Shown one piece after another: positions 21,684 to 33,662 of a stretch of DNA of 64,000 nt. The translations under genes were made by a program, and so were the position numbers. The stretch comes from Ehretia macrophylla (taxonomy: Eukaryota; Streptophyta; Magnoliopsida; Boraginales; Ehretiaceae). The notes below the pieces were generated by a model. The model did no database searches. It worked only from the letters and a program-made list of their open reading frames with translations, and had not been told where the DNA came from. The DNA is taken from the NCBI GenBank assembly GCA_037974665.1, contig CM075769.1:81535190-81599189 (forward strand). The letters run 5' to 3'. Every line of letters starts with the position of its first letter. Position 1 is the first letter of the stretch.

Positions 21684-22239
21684 GTCATGTTGAGGGCACA
21701 ATTCCTAAATGTGTTAACGGTTCCCAGTCCCAGCTAGAAAGATGGCCCATTCAGAAGGCCCAATGGGCTTAACGACAACCCATCCGCTTAAAAAATACAG
21801 CATCATCCCAAGACGTGATATCGACACATTGTAGGGCCCTATGATGTCCCGCAAGTCAGGTTGTCGTCCTTTTAACAGTTCACGACGTACGATCCGGGAT
21901 GAAAAAATAGAGCAAAAGAAGAAAAATGGCCTGAAACTAATGAAAAAGTTCGATTTCAGGCTCCAAAAAGGGGCAAAGCGAGCAAGTTGGCTGCCCCCGT
22001 TGTAGAGCTCTCAGAGAGCTTTGTAACGGTATGCTGTGCGCCGCGTAACTCCTTACGGATCAAAAGTTATGGGCACCAGAGCGACGAAGACCTGGTCACA
22101 AACCTTACGCCCTCGGTTTGCGGGCCCAGCCTCTACGTAAAACGAAGTTGTCTTGCCCAATGTTCCATGGGATTCAGTAATAGAGATTAGGTGGATAAAG
22201 TATCTTGGCAACCCTAACCAGGGCAAAAAAAATTGAAAA

Positions 22240-22359
22240 GGGGGTGCAACACGAGGACTTCCCAAGGGGTCACCCATCCTAGTACTACTTTCGCCCAAGC
22301 ACTCTCAACTTCGGAGTTCTGATGTGATCCGATGTATTAGTGCTGGTATGATCGCACCG
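22240..22359 (-). rRNA. 5S rRNA: 5S rRNA gene, minus copy 25
   Basis: Class II. Box A also has AGAGTGC. Shares AATACATCGG with minus copy 23. Confidence 0.95.
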
Positions 22360-22914
22360 GTCATGTTGAGGGCAGAATTCCTATATGTGTTAACGGTTCA
22401 CAGTCCCAGCTAGAGAGATGGCCCATTCAGAAGGCCCAATGGGCTTAACGACAACCCATCCCCTTCAACAATGCAACATCCTCGCAAGATGTGATATCGA
22501 CACGTTGTATGGCCCTCTGATGTCCCGCGAGTCAGGTTGTCGTCCTTTAAACAGTTCACGACGTACGATCCAGGACAGAAAAACAGAGCAAAAGAAGAAA
22601 AGTGACCTGAAACTGATGAAAACATTCGATTTTGGACTCCAAAAAGGGGCACAGCAAGCAAGCTTGCTGCCCCCATCGTAGAGCACTCAGAGAGCTTTGC
22701 AACGGTATGCTGTGCGACTCGTAACTCCTGACGGATCAAAAGTTGTGGGCACCGGAGCGGCGGAGACTTGGCCACATACCCTACGCCCTCGGTTACTGGG
22801 CCCAGCCTCTACGTAAAACGAAGTTGTCTTGCCCAATGTTCCGTGGGATTCAGTAATAGAGATTTGGTGGATAAAGTATCTTGGCAACCCTAACCAGGGG
22901 AAAAAAATTGAAAA

Positions 22915-23034
22915 GGGGGTGCAACAAGAGGACTTCCCAGGGGGTCACCCATCCTAGTACTACTCTCGCCCAAGCACGCTTAACCTCAGAGTTGTAATGG
23001 GATCCGGGGCATTAGTGTTGGTATGATCTCACCT
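22915..23034 (-). rRNA. 5S rRNA: 5S rRNA gene, minus copy 26
   Basis: Class III. Changes at nt 26-27 (GCCCCGG) and before box A (TTACAACTCTGAGG). Box A core intact. Confidence 0.95.
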
Positions 23035-23591
23035 GCCATGTTGGGGGCACAATTCCTATATGTGTTAACGGTTCACAGTCCCAGCTAGAGAGATGGCCCA
23101 TTCAGAAGGCCCAATGGGCTTAACGACAACCCATCCGCTTCAACAATGCAGCATCCTCGCAAGTCGCGATATCGACACGTTGTAGGGCCCTTTGATGTCC
23201 CGTGAGTCAGGTTGTTGTCCTTTTAACAGTTCACGACGTACGATCCGGGATGAAAAAAATAGAGCAAAAGTAGAAAAGTGGCCTGAAATTGATGAAAACG
23301 GTCGATTTTAGGCCCCAAAAAGGGGTACAACGAGCAAGCTAGCTTCCCCCGTCGTAGAGCTCTCAGAGAGCTTTGTAACGGTATGTTGTGCGCCGCGTAA
23401 CTCCTTACGGATCAAAAGTTATGGGCACCGAAGCGATGGAGAACTGGTCACAAACCCTACGCCCTCAGTTTGCGGGCCCATCCTTTACGTGAAGCGATGT
23501 TGTCTTGCCTAATGTTCCGTGGAATTCGGTAATAGAGATTTGGTGGATAAAGTATCTTGTCAACCCTAACCAAGGAAAAAAAAATTAAAAA

Positions 23592-23711
23592 AGGTGTGCA
23601 ACACGAGGACTTCTCAAGGGGTTACCCATCCTAGGACTACTCTCGCCCAAGCACAATTAACTTCGGAGTTCTGATGGGATCCGGCGCATTAGTGCTGGTA
23701 TGATCGCACCT
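23592..23711 (-). rRNA. 5S rRNA: 5S rRNA gene, minus copy 27
   Basis: Class III. Box A reads GTTAATTGTGC; box C region GTAGTCCTAGG and GGGTAACCC. The terminator lies in a longer run of T than usual. Confidence 0.94.
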
Positions 23712-24268
23712 ATCGAGTTGAGGGCACAATTCCTATATGTATTAACGGTTCACAGTCCTAACTAGAGAGATGGCCCATTCAGAAGGCCCAATGGGCTTAA
23801 CGACAAGCCATCCGCTTCAACAATGCTGCATCCTAGCAAGATGAGATATCGACACGTTGTAGGGCCCTCTGATGTCCCGCGAGTCAGGTTGTCGTCCTTT
23901 TAACAGTTCACGACGTGCGATCCGGGACAGAAAAACACAGGCAAAAGAAGAAAAGTGGCCTGAAACTAATGAAAATGTACCATTTTAGGCTCCAAAAATG
24001 TGCACAGTGAGGAAGCTGGCTGCCACCGTCGTAGAGCTCTCAGAGATTTTTGCAACGGTATGCTGTGCGCCGCGTAACTCCTTACGGATCAAAAGTTATG
24101 GGCACCGGAGCGACGGAGACCTGGTCACAAACCCTACGCCCTCGGTTCGAGGGCCCAGCCTCTACTTGAAGCGATATTGTCTTGCCTAATGCTCCGTGGG
24201 ATTTGGTAATAGAGATTTGGTGGATAAAGTATCTTGGCAACCCTAACCACCGCAGAAAAAATTGAAAA

Positions 24269-24388
24269 GGGGGTGCAACACGAGGACTTCCCAAGGGGTC
24301 ACCTATCCTAGTACTACTCTCGCCCAAGCACGCTTAACTTCAGAGTTCTGATGGGCTCCGGTGCATTAGTGTTGGTCTGATCGCGCCT
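24269..24388 (-). rRNA. 5S rRNA: 5S rRNA gene, minus copy 28
   Basis: Class III. GGCGCGATCAGACC at the 5' end, GGAGCCCATC near nt 31-39, GATAGGTGACC in box C. Box A intact. Confidence 0.95.
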
Positions 24389-24944
24389 GCCATGTTGAGG
24401 GCACAATTCCTACATGTGTTAACGGTTCACAGTGCCAGCTAGAGAGATGGCCTATTCAGAAGGCCCAATGGGCTTAACGACAACCCATCCGCTTCAACAA
24501 TGTAGCATCCTCGCAAGACGTGATATCGACACGTTGTAGGGCCCTCTGATGTCCCGCGAGTCAGGTTGTCGTCCTTTTTACAGTTCACGACGTACGATCC
24601 GGGATGAAAAAATAGAGCAAAGACAGAAAAGTGGACTGAAACTGATAAAAACATTCGATTTTGGGCTCCAAAAACGGGCATAGTGAGCAAGTTGGCTGCC
24701 CCCGTCGTAGAGCTCTCGTAGAGCTTTGCAATGGTATGCTGTGCGCCGCGTAACTCCTTACGGATCAAAAGTTATGGGCACCGTAGCGACGAAGACCTGG
24801 TCACAAACCCTACGCCCGCGGTTTGCGGGCCCAGCCTCTACATGAAGCGATGTTGTCTTGCCTAATGTTCCGTGGGATTCGGTAATATAGATTTGGTGGA
24901 TAAAGTATCTTGGCAACCCTAACCAGGGCAAAAAAAATTGAAAA

Positions 24945-25063
24945 GGGGTGCAACACGAGGACTTCCCAAGGGGTCACCCATCTTAGTACTATTCTCACCC
25001 AAGCACGCTTAATTTCAGATTTCTGATGGGATCCAGTGGATTAGTGCTGGTTTGATCGCACCT
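24945..25063 (-). rRNA. 5S rRNA: 5S rRNA gene, minus copy 29
   Basis: Class III, with one fewer C at the 3' end. Scattered changes in helix regions (TAATCCACTGG, AATAGTACTAAG). Box A nearly intact (AATTAAGCGTGC). Confidence 0.95.
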
Positions 25064-25385
25064 GTCATGTTGAGGGCATAATTCCTATATGTGTTAACGG
25101 TTCACAGTCCCAGCTAGAGAGATGGCCCATTCAGAAGGCCCAATGGGCTTAACGACAACCCATCCACTTCAGAAATGCAGCATCCTCGCAAGACGTGATA
25201 TCGACACTTTGTAGGGCCCTCTGATGTCCCGCGAGTCAGGTTTTCGTCCTTTTAACAGTTCACGACGTACGATCCGGGACGGAAAAACAGAGCAAAAGAA
25301 GAAAAGTGGCCTTAAACTAATGAAAAAATTCAATTTTAGGCTCCAAAAATGGGCACAGTGAGCAAGCTGGCTGCCCCCATCGTAG

Positions 25386-25400
25386 AGCTCTCAGAGAGCT
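25386..25400. repeat. Spacer palindrome AGCTCTCAGAGAGCT (representative)
   Basis: A 15-base perfect inverted repeat around a single central base. It recurs at the same place, roughly midway through the spacer, in most units, with occasional single changes. It is one of the better kept spacer stretches. Function unknown; it may simply be an old structural feature. Confidence 0.6.
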
Positions 25401-25619
25401 TTGAAATGGTATGCTGTGCGCCCCATAACTCCTTACGGATCAAAAGTTATGGGTACCGGAGAGACGGAGACCTGGTCATAAACCCTACGCCCTCGATTTG
25501 CGGGCCCAGCCTCTACGTGAAGCGATGTTGTCTTGCCTAATGTTCCGTGGGATTCGGCAATAGAGATTTGGGGGATAAACTATCTAGGCAACCCTAACCA
25601 GGGCAAAAAAAATAGAAAA

Positions 25620-25739
25620 GGGGGTGCAACACGAGGACTTCCCAGGTGGTCACCCATCCTAGTACTACTCTTGCCCAAGCACGCTCAACTTCGGAGTTTT
25701 GATGTGATTCGGTGCATTAGTGCTGGTATGATCGCACCG
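25620..25739 (-). rRNA. 5S rRNA: 5S rRNA gene, minus copy 30
   Basis: Class II with few other changes (CGAATCACATC, GGGCAAGAG, GACCACCTGG). Intact TATA-like box. Confidence 0.96.
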
Positions 25740-26295
25740 GTCTTGTTGAGGGCACAATTCCTATATGTGTTAACGGTTCACAGTCCCAGTTAGAGAGATG
25801 GCCCATTCAGAATGACCAATGGGCTTAACGACTACCCATCCGCTTCAACAATGTAGCATCCTCACAAGTGGTGATATCGACACGTTGTAGGGCCCTTTGA
25901 TGTTCCGCGAGTCAGGTTGTCGTCCTTTTAACAGTTCACGACGTACGATCCGGGATGAAAAAATAGAGCAAAAGAAGAAAAGTGGCATGAAACTAATGAA
26001 AAAGTTCGATTTTAGGCTCCAAAAACATGCCCAGCAAGCAAGCTGGATACCCCCGTCGTAGAGCTCTCAGAGGGCTTTGCAACGGAATATTGTGCGCCGC
26101 GTAACTCCTTACGGATCAAAAGTTATGGGCACCGGAGTGACGGAGACCTGGTCATAAACCCTACGCCCTCGATTTGCGGGCCCAGCCTCTACGTGAAGCG
26201 ATGTTGTCTTGCCTAATGTTCCGTGGGATTCAGTAATAGAGATTTGGTGGATAAAGTATCTAGGCAACCCTAACCCGGGCAAAAAAAATTGAAAA

Positions 26296-26415
26296 GGGGG
26301 TGCAACACGAGGACTTCCCAGGGGGTGACCCATCCTAGTACTACTCTCGTCCAAGCACGCTCAACTTCGGAGTTCTGATGTGATCCGGTCCATTAGTGCT
26401 GGTATTATCGCACCG
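26296..26415 (-). rRNA. 5S rRNA: 5S rRNA gene, minus copy 31
   Basis: Class II. GATAATACC near the 5' end and TGGACCGG at nt 25-32; one change in box C (GGGTCACCC). Confidence 0.96.
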
Positions 26416-26603
26416 GTCATGTTGAGGGCACAATTCCTATATGCGTTAATGGTTCACAGTCCCAACTAGAGAGATGGCCCATTCAAAAGGCCCAATGGGC
26501 TTAACGACAACCTATCCGCTTCAACAACGCAGCATACGCACAAGACGTGATATTGACACGTTTTAGGGCCCTCTGATGCCCTGTGAGTCAGGTTGTCGTC
26601 CTT

Positions 26604-27300
26604 TTAACAGCTCACGACGTACGATCCGGGACGGAAAAACAGAGCAAAAGAACAAAAGTGGCCTGAAACTAATAAAAACGTTCTATTTTGGGCTCCAAAA
26701 ACTGGCACAGTGAGCAAGCTGGCTGCCCCCATCGTAGAGCTCTCAGAGAGCTTTGTAACGGTATGCTGTGCGCTGCGTAACTCCTTACGGATCAAAAGTT
26801 ATGGGCACCAGAGCGTCGGAGACCTGGTCACAAACCTTACGCCCTCTGTTTGCGGGCCCAGCCTCTTCATGAAGCGATGTTGTCTTGCCTAATGTTCTGT
26901 GGGATTCGGTAATATGGATTTGGTGGATAAAGTATCTTCGCAACCCTAATCAGGGCAAAAAAAATTGAAAAGGGGGTGCAACACGAGGACTTCCTAGGAG
27001 GTCACCCATCCTAGTACTACTCTCGCCCAAGCACGCTTAACTTCAGAGTTCTGATGGGATCCGTTGCATTAGTGTTGGTATTATCGTACCTGTCATGTTG
27101 AGGGCACAATTCCTATATGTGTTAATGGTTCATAGTCCCAGCTAGAGAGATGGCCCATTCAGAAGGCCCAATGGACTTAACGACAACCCATCCTCTTCAA
27201 CAATGCAGCATCTTCGCAAGACGTGATATCGACACGTTGTAGGGCCCTCTGATGTCCTACGAGTCAGGTTGTCGTCCTTCTAACAGTTCACGACGTATGA
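26604..27300. repeat. Five-unit-offset repeat, left member
   Basis: Closely matches 29985-30681 at an offset of about 3381 bp (five units). Shared rare markers include AGCGTCGGAGAC, GGACTTAACG, CATCCTCTTC and CATCTTCGC. The units between do not carry them. Confidence 0.8.
26972..27091 (-). rRNA. 5S rRNA: 5S rRNA gene, minus copy 32
   Basis: Class III. AGGTACGATAATACCAAC at the 5' end closely resembles minus copy 37, five units to the right. Box A intact. Confidence 0.96.
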
Positions 27301-27647
27301 TCCGGGACGAAAAAACAGAGCAAAAGAAGAAAAGTGGCATGCAACTAATGAAAAAGTTTGATTTTAGACTCCAAAAACGGGCACAGCAAGCAAGCTGGCT
27401 ACCCCCATTGTAGAGCTCTCAAAGTGCTTTGCAAAGGTATGCTGTGCGCCGTGTAACTCCTTACGGATCAAAAGTTATAGGCACCGGAGCGACGGAGACC
27501 TGGTCACAAACCCTACGCCCTCGGTTTGCGGGCCGAGCCTCTACGTGAAGCGATGTTGTCTTGCCTAATGTTCCGTGGGATTCGGTAATAGAGATTTGGT
27601 GGATAAGGTATCTAGGCAACCCTAAGCAGGGCAAAAAAAATTGAAAA

Positions 27648-27767
27648 GGGGGTGCAACACGAGGACTTCCCAAGGGGTCATCCATCCTAGTACTACTCTC
27701 GGCCAAGCACGCTCAACGTCGGAGTTCTGATGTGATCTGGTGCATTAGTGCTGGTATGATCGCACCG
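27648..27767 (-). rRNA. 5S rRNA: 5S rRNA gene, minus copy 33
   Basis: Class II, with CCAGATCACATC at nt 28-39 and CGACGTTGAGC leading into box A; GGCCGAG follows box A. Confidence 0.96.
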
Positions 27768-28323
27768 GTCATGTTGAGGAAACAATTCCTATATGTGTTA
27801 ACGGTTCACAGTCCCAGATAGAGAGATGGCCCATTCAGAAGGCCCAATGGGCTTAACGACAACCCATCCGCTTCAACAATCCAACATCCTCGCAAGATGT
27901 GATATTGACTTGTTGTAGGGCCCTCTGATGTCCAGCGAGTCAGGTTGTCGTCCTTTTAACAGTTCACAACGTACGATCCGGGACGGAAAAATAGAGCAAA
28001 AGAAGAAAGGTGGCCTGAAACTGATAAAAACATTCGATTTTGGGCTCCAAAAATGAGCACAGCTAGCAAGCTGGCTGCCCCCGACGTAGACCTCTCAGAG
28101 AGCTTTGCAACGGTATGCTATGCGCCGCGTAACTCATTACGGATCAATAGTTATGGGCACCGGAGCGACGGAGACCTGGTCACAAACCCTACGCCTTCGG
28201 TTTGCGGGCCTAGCCTCTACATGAAGCGATGTTGTCTTGCCTAATGTTCCGTGGGATTCGGTAATAGTGATTTGGTGGATAAAGTATCTTGGCAACCCTA
28301 ACCATGGCAAAAAAAATTGAAAA

Positions 28324-28443
28324 GGGGGTGCAACACGAGGACTTCCCAGGGGGTCACCCATCCTAGTACTACTCTCGTGCAAGCACGCTCAACTTCGTAG
28401 TTCTGATGTGATCCGGTGCAATAGTGCTGGTATGATCGCACCG
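28324..28443 (-). rRNA. 5S rRNA: 5S rRNA gene, minus copy 34
   Basis: Class II. One change before box A (CTACGAAG) and GCACGAGAG after it; otherwise near the class II consensus. Confidence 0.96.
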
Positions 28444-28999
28444 GTCATGTTAAGGGAACTATTGCTATATGTGTTAATGGTTCACAGTCCCAGCTAGAGA
28501 GATGGCCCATTCAGAAGGCCCAATGGGCTTACCGACAACCCATCCACTACAACAATACAACATCCTTGCAAGACGTGATATCGACACGCTGTAGGGCCCT
28601 CTGATGTTCCGCGAGTCAGGTTGTCGTCCTTTTAACAGTTCACGACGTACGATCTGAGATGGAAAAATAGAGTAAAGGAAGAAAGGTGGCCTGAAACTGA
28701 TGAAAACGTTCAATTTTGGACTCCAAAAATGGGCAAAGCGAGCAAGATCGCTGCCCCTGTAGTAGAGCTCTCAGAGAGCTTTGCAACGGTTTGCTGTACG
28801 CCGCGTAACTCCTTACGGATCAAAAGTTATGGGCACCGGAGCGACGGAGACCTGGTCACAAACCCTACTCCCTTGGTTTGCCGGCCCAGCCTCTACATGA
28901 AGCGATGTTGTCTTGCCTAATGTTCCGTGGGATTTGGTAATAGATATTTGATGGATAAAGTATCTAGGCAACCCTAACCTGGGCAAAAAAAATTGAAAA

Positions 29000-29119
29000 G
29001 TGGGTGCAACACGAGGACTTCCCGGGGGGTCACCCATCCTAGTACTACTCTCGCCCAAGCACGCTCAACTTCAGAGTTCTGATGTGATCCGGTGCATTAG
29101 TTCTGGTATGATCGCACCG
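29000..29119 (-). rRNA. 5S rRNA: 5S rRNA gene, minus copy 35
   Basis: Class II with TCTGAAG before box A and CCCCGGG after box C. Promoter intact. Confidence 0.96.
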
Positions 29120-29676
29120 GTCATGTTGAGAGCACAATTCCTATATGTGTTAACGGTTCACAGTCCCAGATAGAGAGATGGCCCATTCAGAAGGACCAAT
29201 GGGCTTAACGACAACCCATCCACTTCAACAATGCAGCATCCTCGCAAGATGTGATATCGACAAATTATAGGGCCCTCTGATGTCCCGCGAGTCAGGTTGT
29301 CGTCCTTTTAACAGTTCACAACGTACGATCCGGGATGAAAAAACAGAGCAAAAGAAGAAAAGTGGCCAGAAACTGATAAAAACAATCGATTTTGGGCACC
29401 AAAAAGGGGCACAACGAGCAAGCTGGCTGCCCCCATCGTAGAGCTCTCAGAGAGCTTTGCAACGGTATGTTGTGCGCCGCGTAACTCCTTACGGATCAAA
29501 AGTTATGGGCACCAGAGCGACGGAGACCTGGTCAAAGACCCTGCACCCTCGGTTTGCGGGCTCAGCCTCTACATGAAGCAATGTTGTCTTGCCTAATGTT
29601 CCGTGGGATGCGGTAATATAGATTTGGTGGATAAAGTATATTTGCAACCCTATCCCGCGCAAATAAAAGTTGAAAA

Positions 29677-29796
29677 GGGGGTGCAACACGAGGACTTCTC
29701 AGGGGGTCACCCATCCTAGTACTACTCTCGCCCAAGCATGCTTAACTTCAGAGTTCTGATGGGATCCAGTGCATTAGTGCTGGTATGATCGCACCC
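29677..29796 (-). rRNA. 5S rRNA: 5S rRNA gene, minus copy 36
   Basis: Class I, one of few this far right. Box A has AAGCATGC. Its terminator differs (CAACTTTTATTTG). Confidence 0.96.
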
Positions 29797-29984
29797 GTCA
29801 TGTTGAGGGCACAATTTCTATATGTGTTAACGGTTCACAGTTCCAGCTAGAGAGATGGCCAATTCAGAAGGCCCAATGGGCTTAACGACAACCCATCCGT
29901 TTCAACAATGCAGCATCCTCGCAAGACGTGATATCGACACATTGTAGGGCCCTCTGATGTACCGCGAGTCAGGTTGTCGTCCTT

Positions 29985-30681
29985 TTAACAGTTCAGGACG
30001 TACGATCTCGGACGGAAAAAGAGAGCAAAAGAAGAAAAGTGGCCTAAAACTAATAAAAAATTTCAATTTTGACCTCCAAAAACGGGCACAGTGAGCAAGC
30101 TGGCTGCCCCCATCGTAGAGCTCTCAGAGAGCTTTGCAACGGTATGCTGTGCGCCGTGTAACTCTTTACGGATCAAAAGTTATGGGCACCAGAGCGTCGG
30201 AGACCTGGTCACAAACCTTACGCCCTCTGTTTGCGGGCCCAGCCTCTTCATGAAGCGATGTTGTCTTGCCTAATGTTCTGTGGGATTCGGTAATATGGAT
30301 TTGGTGGATAAAGTATCTTCGCAACCCTAACCAGGGCAAAAAAAATTGAAAAGGGGGTGCAACACGAGGACTTCCTTGGAGGTCACCCATCCTAGTACTA
30401 CTCTCGCCCAAGCACGCTTAACTTCAGAGTTCTAATGGGATCCGGTGCATTAGTGTTGCTATTATCGTACCTGTCATGTTGAGGGCACAATTCCTATATG
30501 TGTTAATGGTTCATAGTCCCAGCTAGAGAGATGGCCCATTCAGAAGGCCCAATGGACTTAACGACAACCCATCCTCTTCAACAATGCAGCATCTTCGCAA
30601 GACGTGATATCGACACGGTGTAGGGCCCTCTGATGTCCTGCGAGTCAGGTAGTCGTCCTTTTAACAGTTCACGACGTATGA
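29985..30681. repeat. Five-unit-offset repeat, right member
   Basis: Partner of 26604-27300. The match includes minus copy 37 and both flanking spacers up to near the LTR element, so the element probably interrupts an already duplicated segment. Confidence 0.8.
30353..30472 (-). rRNA. 5S rRNA: 5S rRNA gene, minus copy 37
   Basis: Class III, closely matching minus copy 32 (GGTACGATAAT, GACCTCC). Its upstream spacer (505 bp remain) carries the LTR element. Confidence 0.96.
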
Positions 30682-30989
30682 TGTGGGACAAAAAACAGAG
30701 CAAAAGTAGAAAAGTGGCCTGAAACTGATGAAAACATTAGATTTTCGGCTCCAAAAAGGGCACATCGAGCAAGCTGGCTGCCCCCATCGTAGAGCTCTCA
30801 AAGTGCTTTGCAACGGTATGCTGTGCGCCGTGTAACTCCTTATAGATCAAAAGTTATGGGCACCGAAGCGACGGAGACCTGGTCACAAAACCTACGCCCT
30901 CGGTTTATCGGGCCCAGCCTCTACGTGAAGCGAAGTTGTCTTGCCCAATGTTCCGTGGGATTCGGTAATATAGATTTTGTAAGGCTCGG

Positions 30990-31395
30990 CCCTGAATAAC
31001 GTGTCATACCTCAATTTGCGTGCCATAGACCCCTAATTATATGACCGACCTTGGATTACGTGTCATGTCTTGGCTTTCGTGCATACCTCGTCATACGTGC
31101 CTTGACTTAGAATAGTGTGCCCTAATCCCCGACTCACGTGCGGTACCTAGAAATACGTGTCTTGACCTCGATGTACGTGCGTACCTCATTTTGTGTGCTC
31201 TAACCTTGAACTGCGTACCTTAACCAAGATATAGAGTCATGCCTTGATTTGCGTGCATTTGCATTAGAATCCGTGCATTTATCTTGAAGTATGTGCCTTA
31301 GTCTTGAAATACGTGTTGTACCTCGTAGTTTGTGTCTTACCTCGTAGTTCGTGTCTACCTCGTAATTCGTGTCCTAGACCTAGGAATCCGTGCCA
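30990..31395 (+). promoter_or_regulatory. ACGTG-rich motif array at the LTR start
   Basis: A run of loosely repeated 15-30-base phrases such as GATTACGTGTC, ATACGTGCC, TCACGTGCGG and TGTACGTGCG. At least seven contain an ACGTG core, the core of plant G-box and ABRE sites bound by bZIP factors. Part of it recurs at the start of the right LTR. A role as LTR enhancer is inference. Confidence 0.5.
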
Positions 31396-33600
31396 CCACG
31401 TTAATTAAGAAAGAATCCTACACAAAGCACTAGACAATAAAATAATCCTACACAATCCACTAACCAATATTATATTCCTAATTCAAATTCTCTACAAACT
31501 CCACTAATAATAAAATAATTCTAAACTATTCCTACATTTTCCACTATATATTATTCTATTCATAATTCAACTCATCAACAAACATTTCTATATTTTATTC
31601 TACCTAGATTCCCTAATTTTCCAACATTCCTATGACAATTCTAATGACACAAATGCATAAAGAATTATTCCTAGACAAACTATGACAAACACTTAGCACA
31701 ATGCATAAAAAAAAATGCACAAAACCACCTAAATCCTCTACCTTGCCCAACCAAACCACCTTTTCCCATGATAAACATTTTAAAATCACACATTGAAGTC
31801 ACAAAAATCAGAATTTAATGGCCCAAGGCCGACCAAGTGCTTGAACAATGCAAAAGCCTTCATTTTTTGTCATTTCTTCTTTCCTCTCACATTTTCTCTC
31901 TCTCCATATCGGTTTTGGCTGAGTTCTATCCACCTCTTAGCTCATCTTCATCATCCTAAGGTGCATCAAGACAAACCATAAGCAAAGAAACTCACCCAAG
32001 CAAGCTAGGATGCAAGAAACACACATGCAAGCATTTTGAGTCACCATTTTCGGCCTAGGTAAGTTTTCTTGGCTTCCATTTCTTTTCTTCTTGTTCTAAC
32101 CTCATGCATGTGCTAAGAGATTGATCACTTGGCTAGGAAAAATAGAGAAACCAAGTTGGAATCTCGGCTAAGCAAGAAGAAGAAGAGATTTGAAGCTTCA
32201 ACAAGTTTTTTGTGCATCTTTGTGGTTGATTGCTAAGGTGAGGGTTAAAACCTTTTGAAAACTCTTAAAAAATTCACATGCATGCTCATAAATGTGTGTA
32301 TTTGCTTCTGTACTTGAGCTATATGGTTGTTCATAAGCTTAAACAACCATGCATGGCAAGATCTTGGCTTGAAAATGATGCTAGGTGAAGTCGAAATTGT
32401 TGACAGCTCTTTGACCAGTCTGTTCGAGGTAAGTTTAGCTAGGAATATGATGTTGAAAATGCTTTAAAATTGGTAGGTGACTATTTTGGACAGTTTTGAA
32501 CATTTTTCCCCGAAATAGGACCAAGCTAATTTTGACTCTAAGGTCCTTAAAATGGCAAATATCTAAAATGTGACCAAATCTGGAAATCTGGAAAAATGAA
32601 GCAGGTTTTGGCAGATGCACTGACCTTGTGGAACGAACCATATTTGACTTAGTAAATGATGTCCCAAATGCATGAAATTTGGAGTGCCGCTATATTTTTC
32701 AGTTCTGGACAATTTTTTCAGAAATGGACCAAGGCTAAAACTGACCCAAAGACCTCAAAAACGTCAAATTCTTGAAAGTGTGCAAATCTGGACGGTTTTG
32801 TGCTATTCCACTGTTTCGGCTATATCTAATGGTCTAGAACTCCAATTGATGCAAGGTTTGTTTCTGATTTTAGTTGACTTCTTAATATTTAATTTGACAT
32901 CTTATTCACTGGATTTGGATATTTTTTGATTATCCTATTGATTGTGAGAAAACGGCCTATTGCAGTAAAGGTTTCACTTAGTTATGTACTTGGAAAATTG
33001 TTATAACCTCTCTTGTGGTGCTAATTGCTTGGAAATGTGGTGTTGGGGTGTTGTGTGGACTGTTTTGAGTACTTGAGGATGTTTGAATTGAATGATGCAT
33101 GACTTGAGAATGATTTTGAGTTGACTTAGGGTTTAATCACACGGTTAAGCATGAAACGGAAACCCTAATGACTAGGTAGTCTTGCTAAGTGTTGATCATT
33201 TGGATATTGTGTGGAAATTATATGCTTAGTGGGTTGACCATAAATGTCTTACAACTTCAAATGTGATTTTGACCATTGCATGTTGACAAATAAGCTTTTC
33301 TTGCACCCGAACCCATGATTGATGTCATTGCATGTTGAATAATCTTATCACTTGATCACGTGGGCTTCGTAATGAGTTATATGGCCTGTTTTACATGTGT
33401 TACATGGCTGCCCGTTTAATTTTCATATAACTCTATATGCCTTTCAAGTGAAATTACCTGTCTTATTGTGCCCTACTTGTTACCTGTCAATGTGCAATCT
33501 TATGACTGTCCGGAGGCAACCTACTTTGTTGTCCTCCTACTGTGATATATTACCTGTCATGAATGTGCATTGCATACAAGGTTGCAACCTTTCCTGTCGG

Positions 33601-33662
33601 CATGGTAGCGATCACGCACACCGGGCGGCATCGGGCTTGCCGGTGCACCCGTGACTACCATG
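33601..33662 (+). other. Long imperfect stem-loop in the left LTR
   Basis: Nested arms pair in order: CATGGTAG (33601-33608) with CTACCATG (33655-33662), TCACG with CGTGA, and ACCGG with CCGGT. The hairpin is about 62 nt with short internal loops and a GC-rich tip. A second small hairpin, ACTCTC-TCG-GAGAGT, follows at 33693-33707. Its position in the right half of the LTR would suit a structured R region or leader, but this is inference. Confidence 0.6.

Larger units (their letters stand above)
6191..30977 (-). repeat. 5S rDNA tandem array, - strand segment, left part (37 genes)
   Basis: Thirty-seven genes on the minus strand, mostly 674-679 bp apart; the one short interval (509 bp) lies between minus copies 16 and 17. 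Left of about 10.2 kb all copies are class I; further right classes I, II and III are mixed. Two spacer subtypes are visible on the + strand: one reads CCTAGAGAG then AAAAGGCCC, the other CTAGAGAG then AGAAGGCCC, and the second dominates to the right. No host protein gene is seen in the spacers. Confidence 0.97.
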
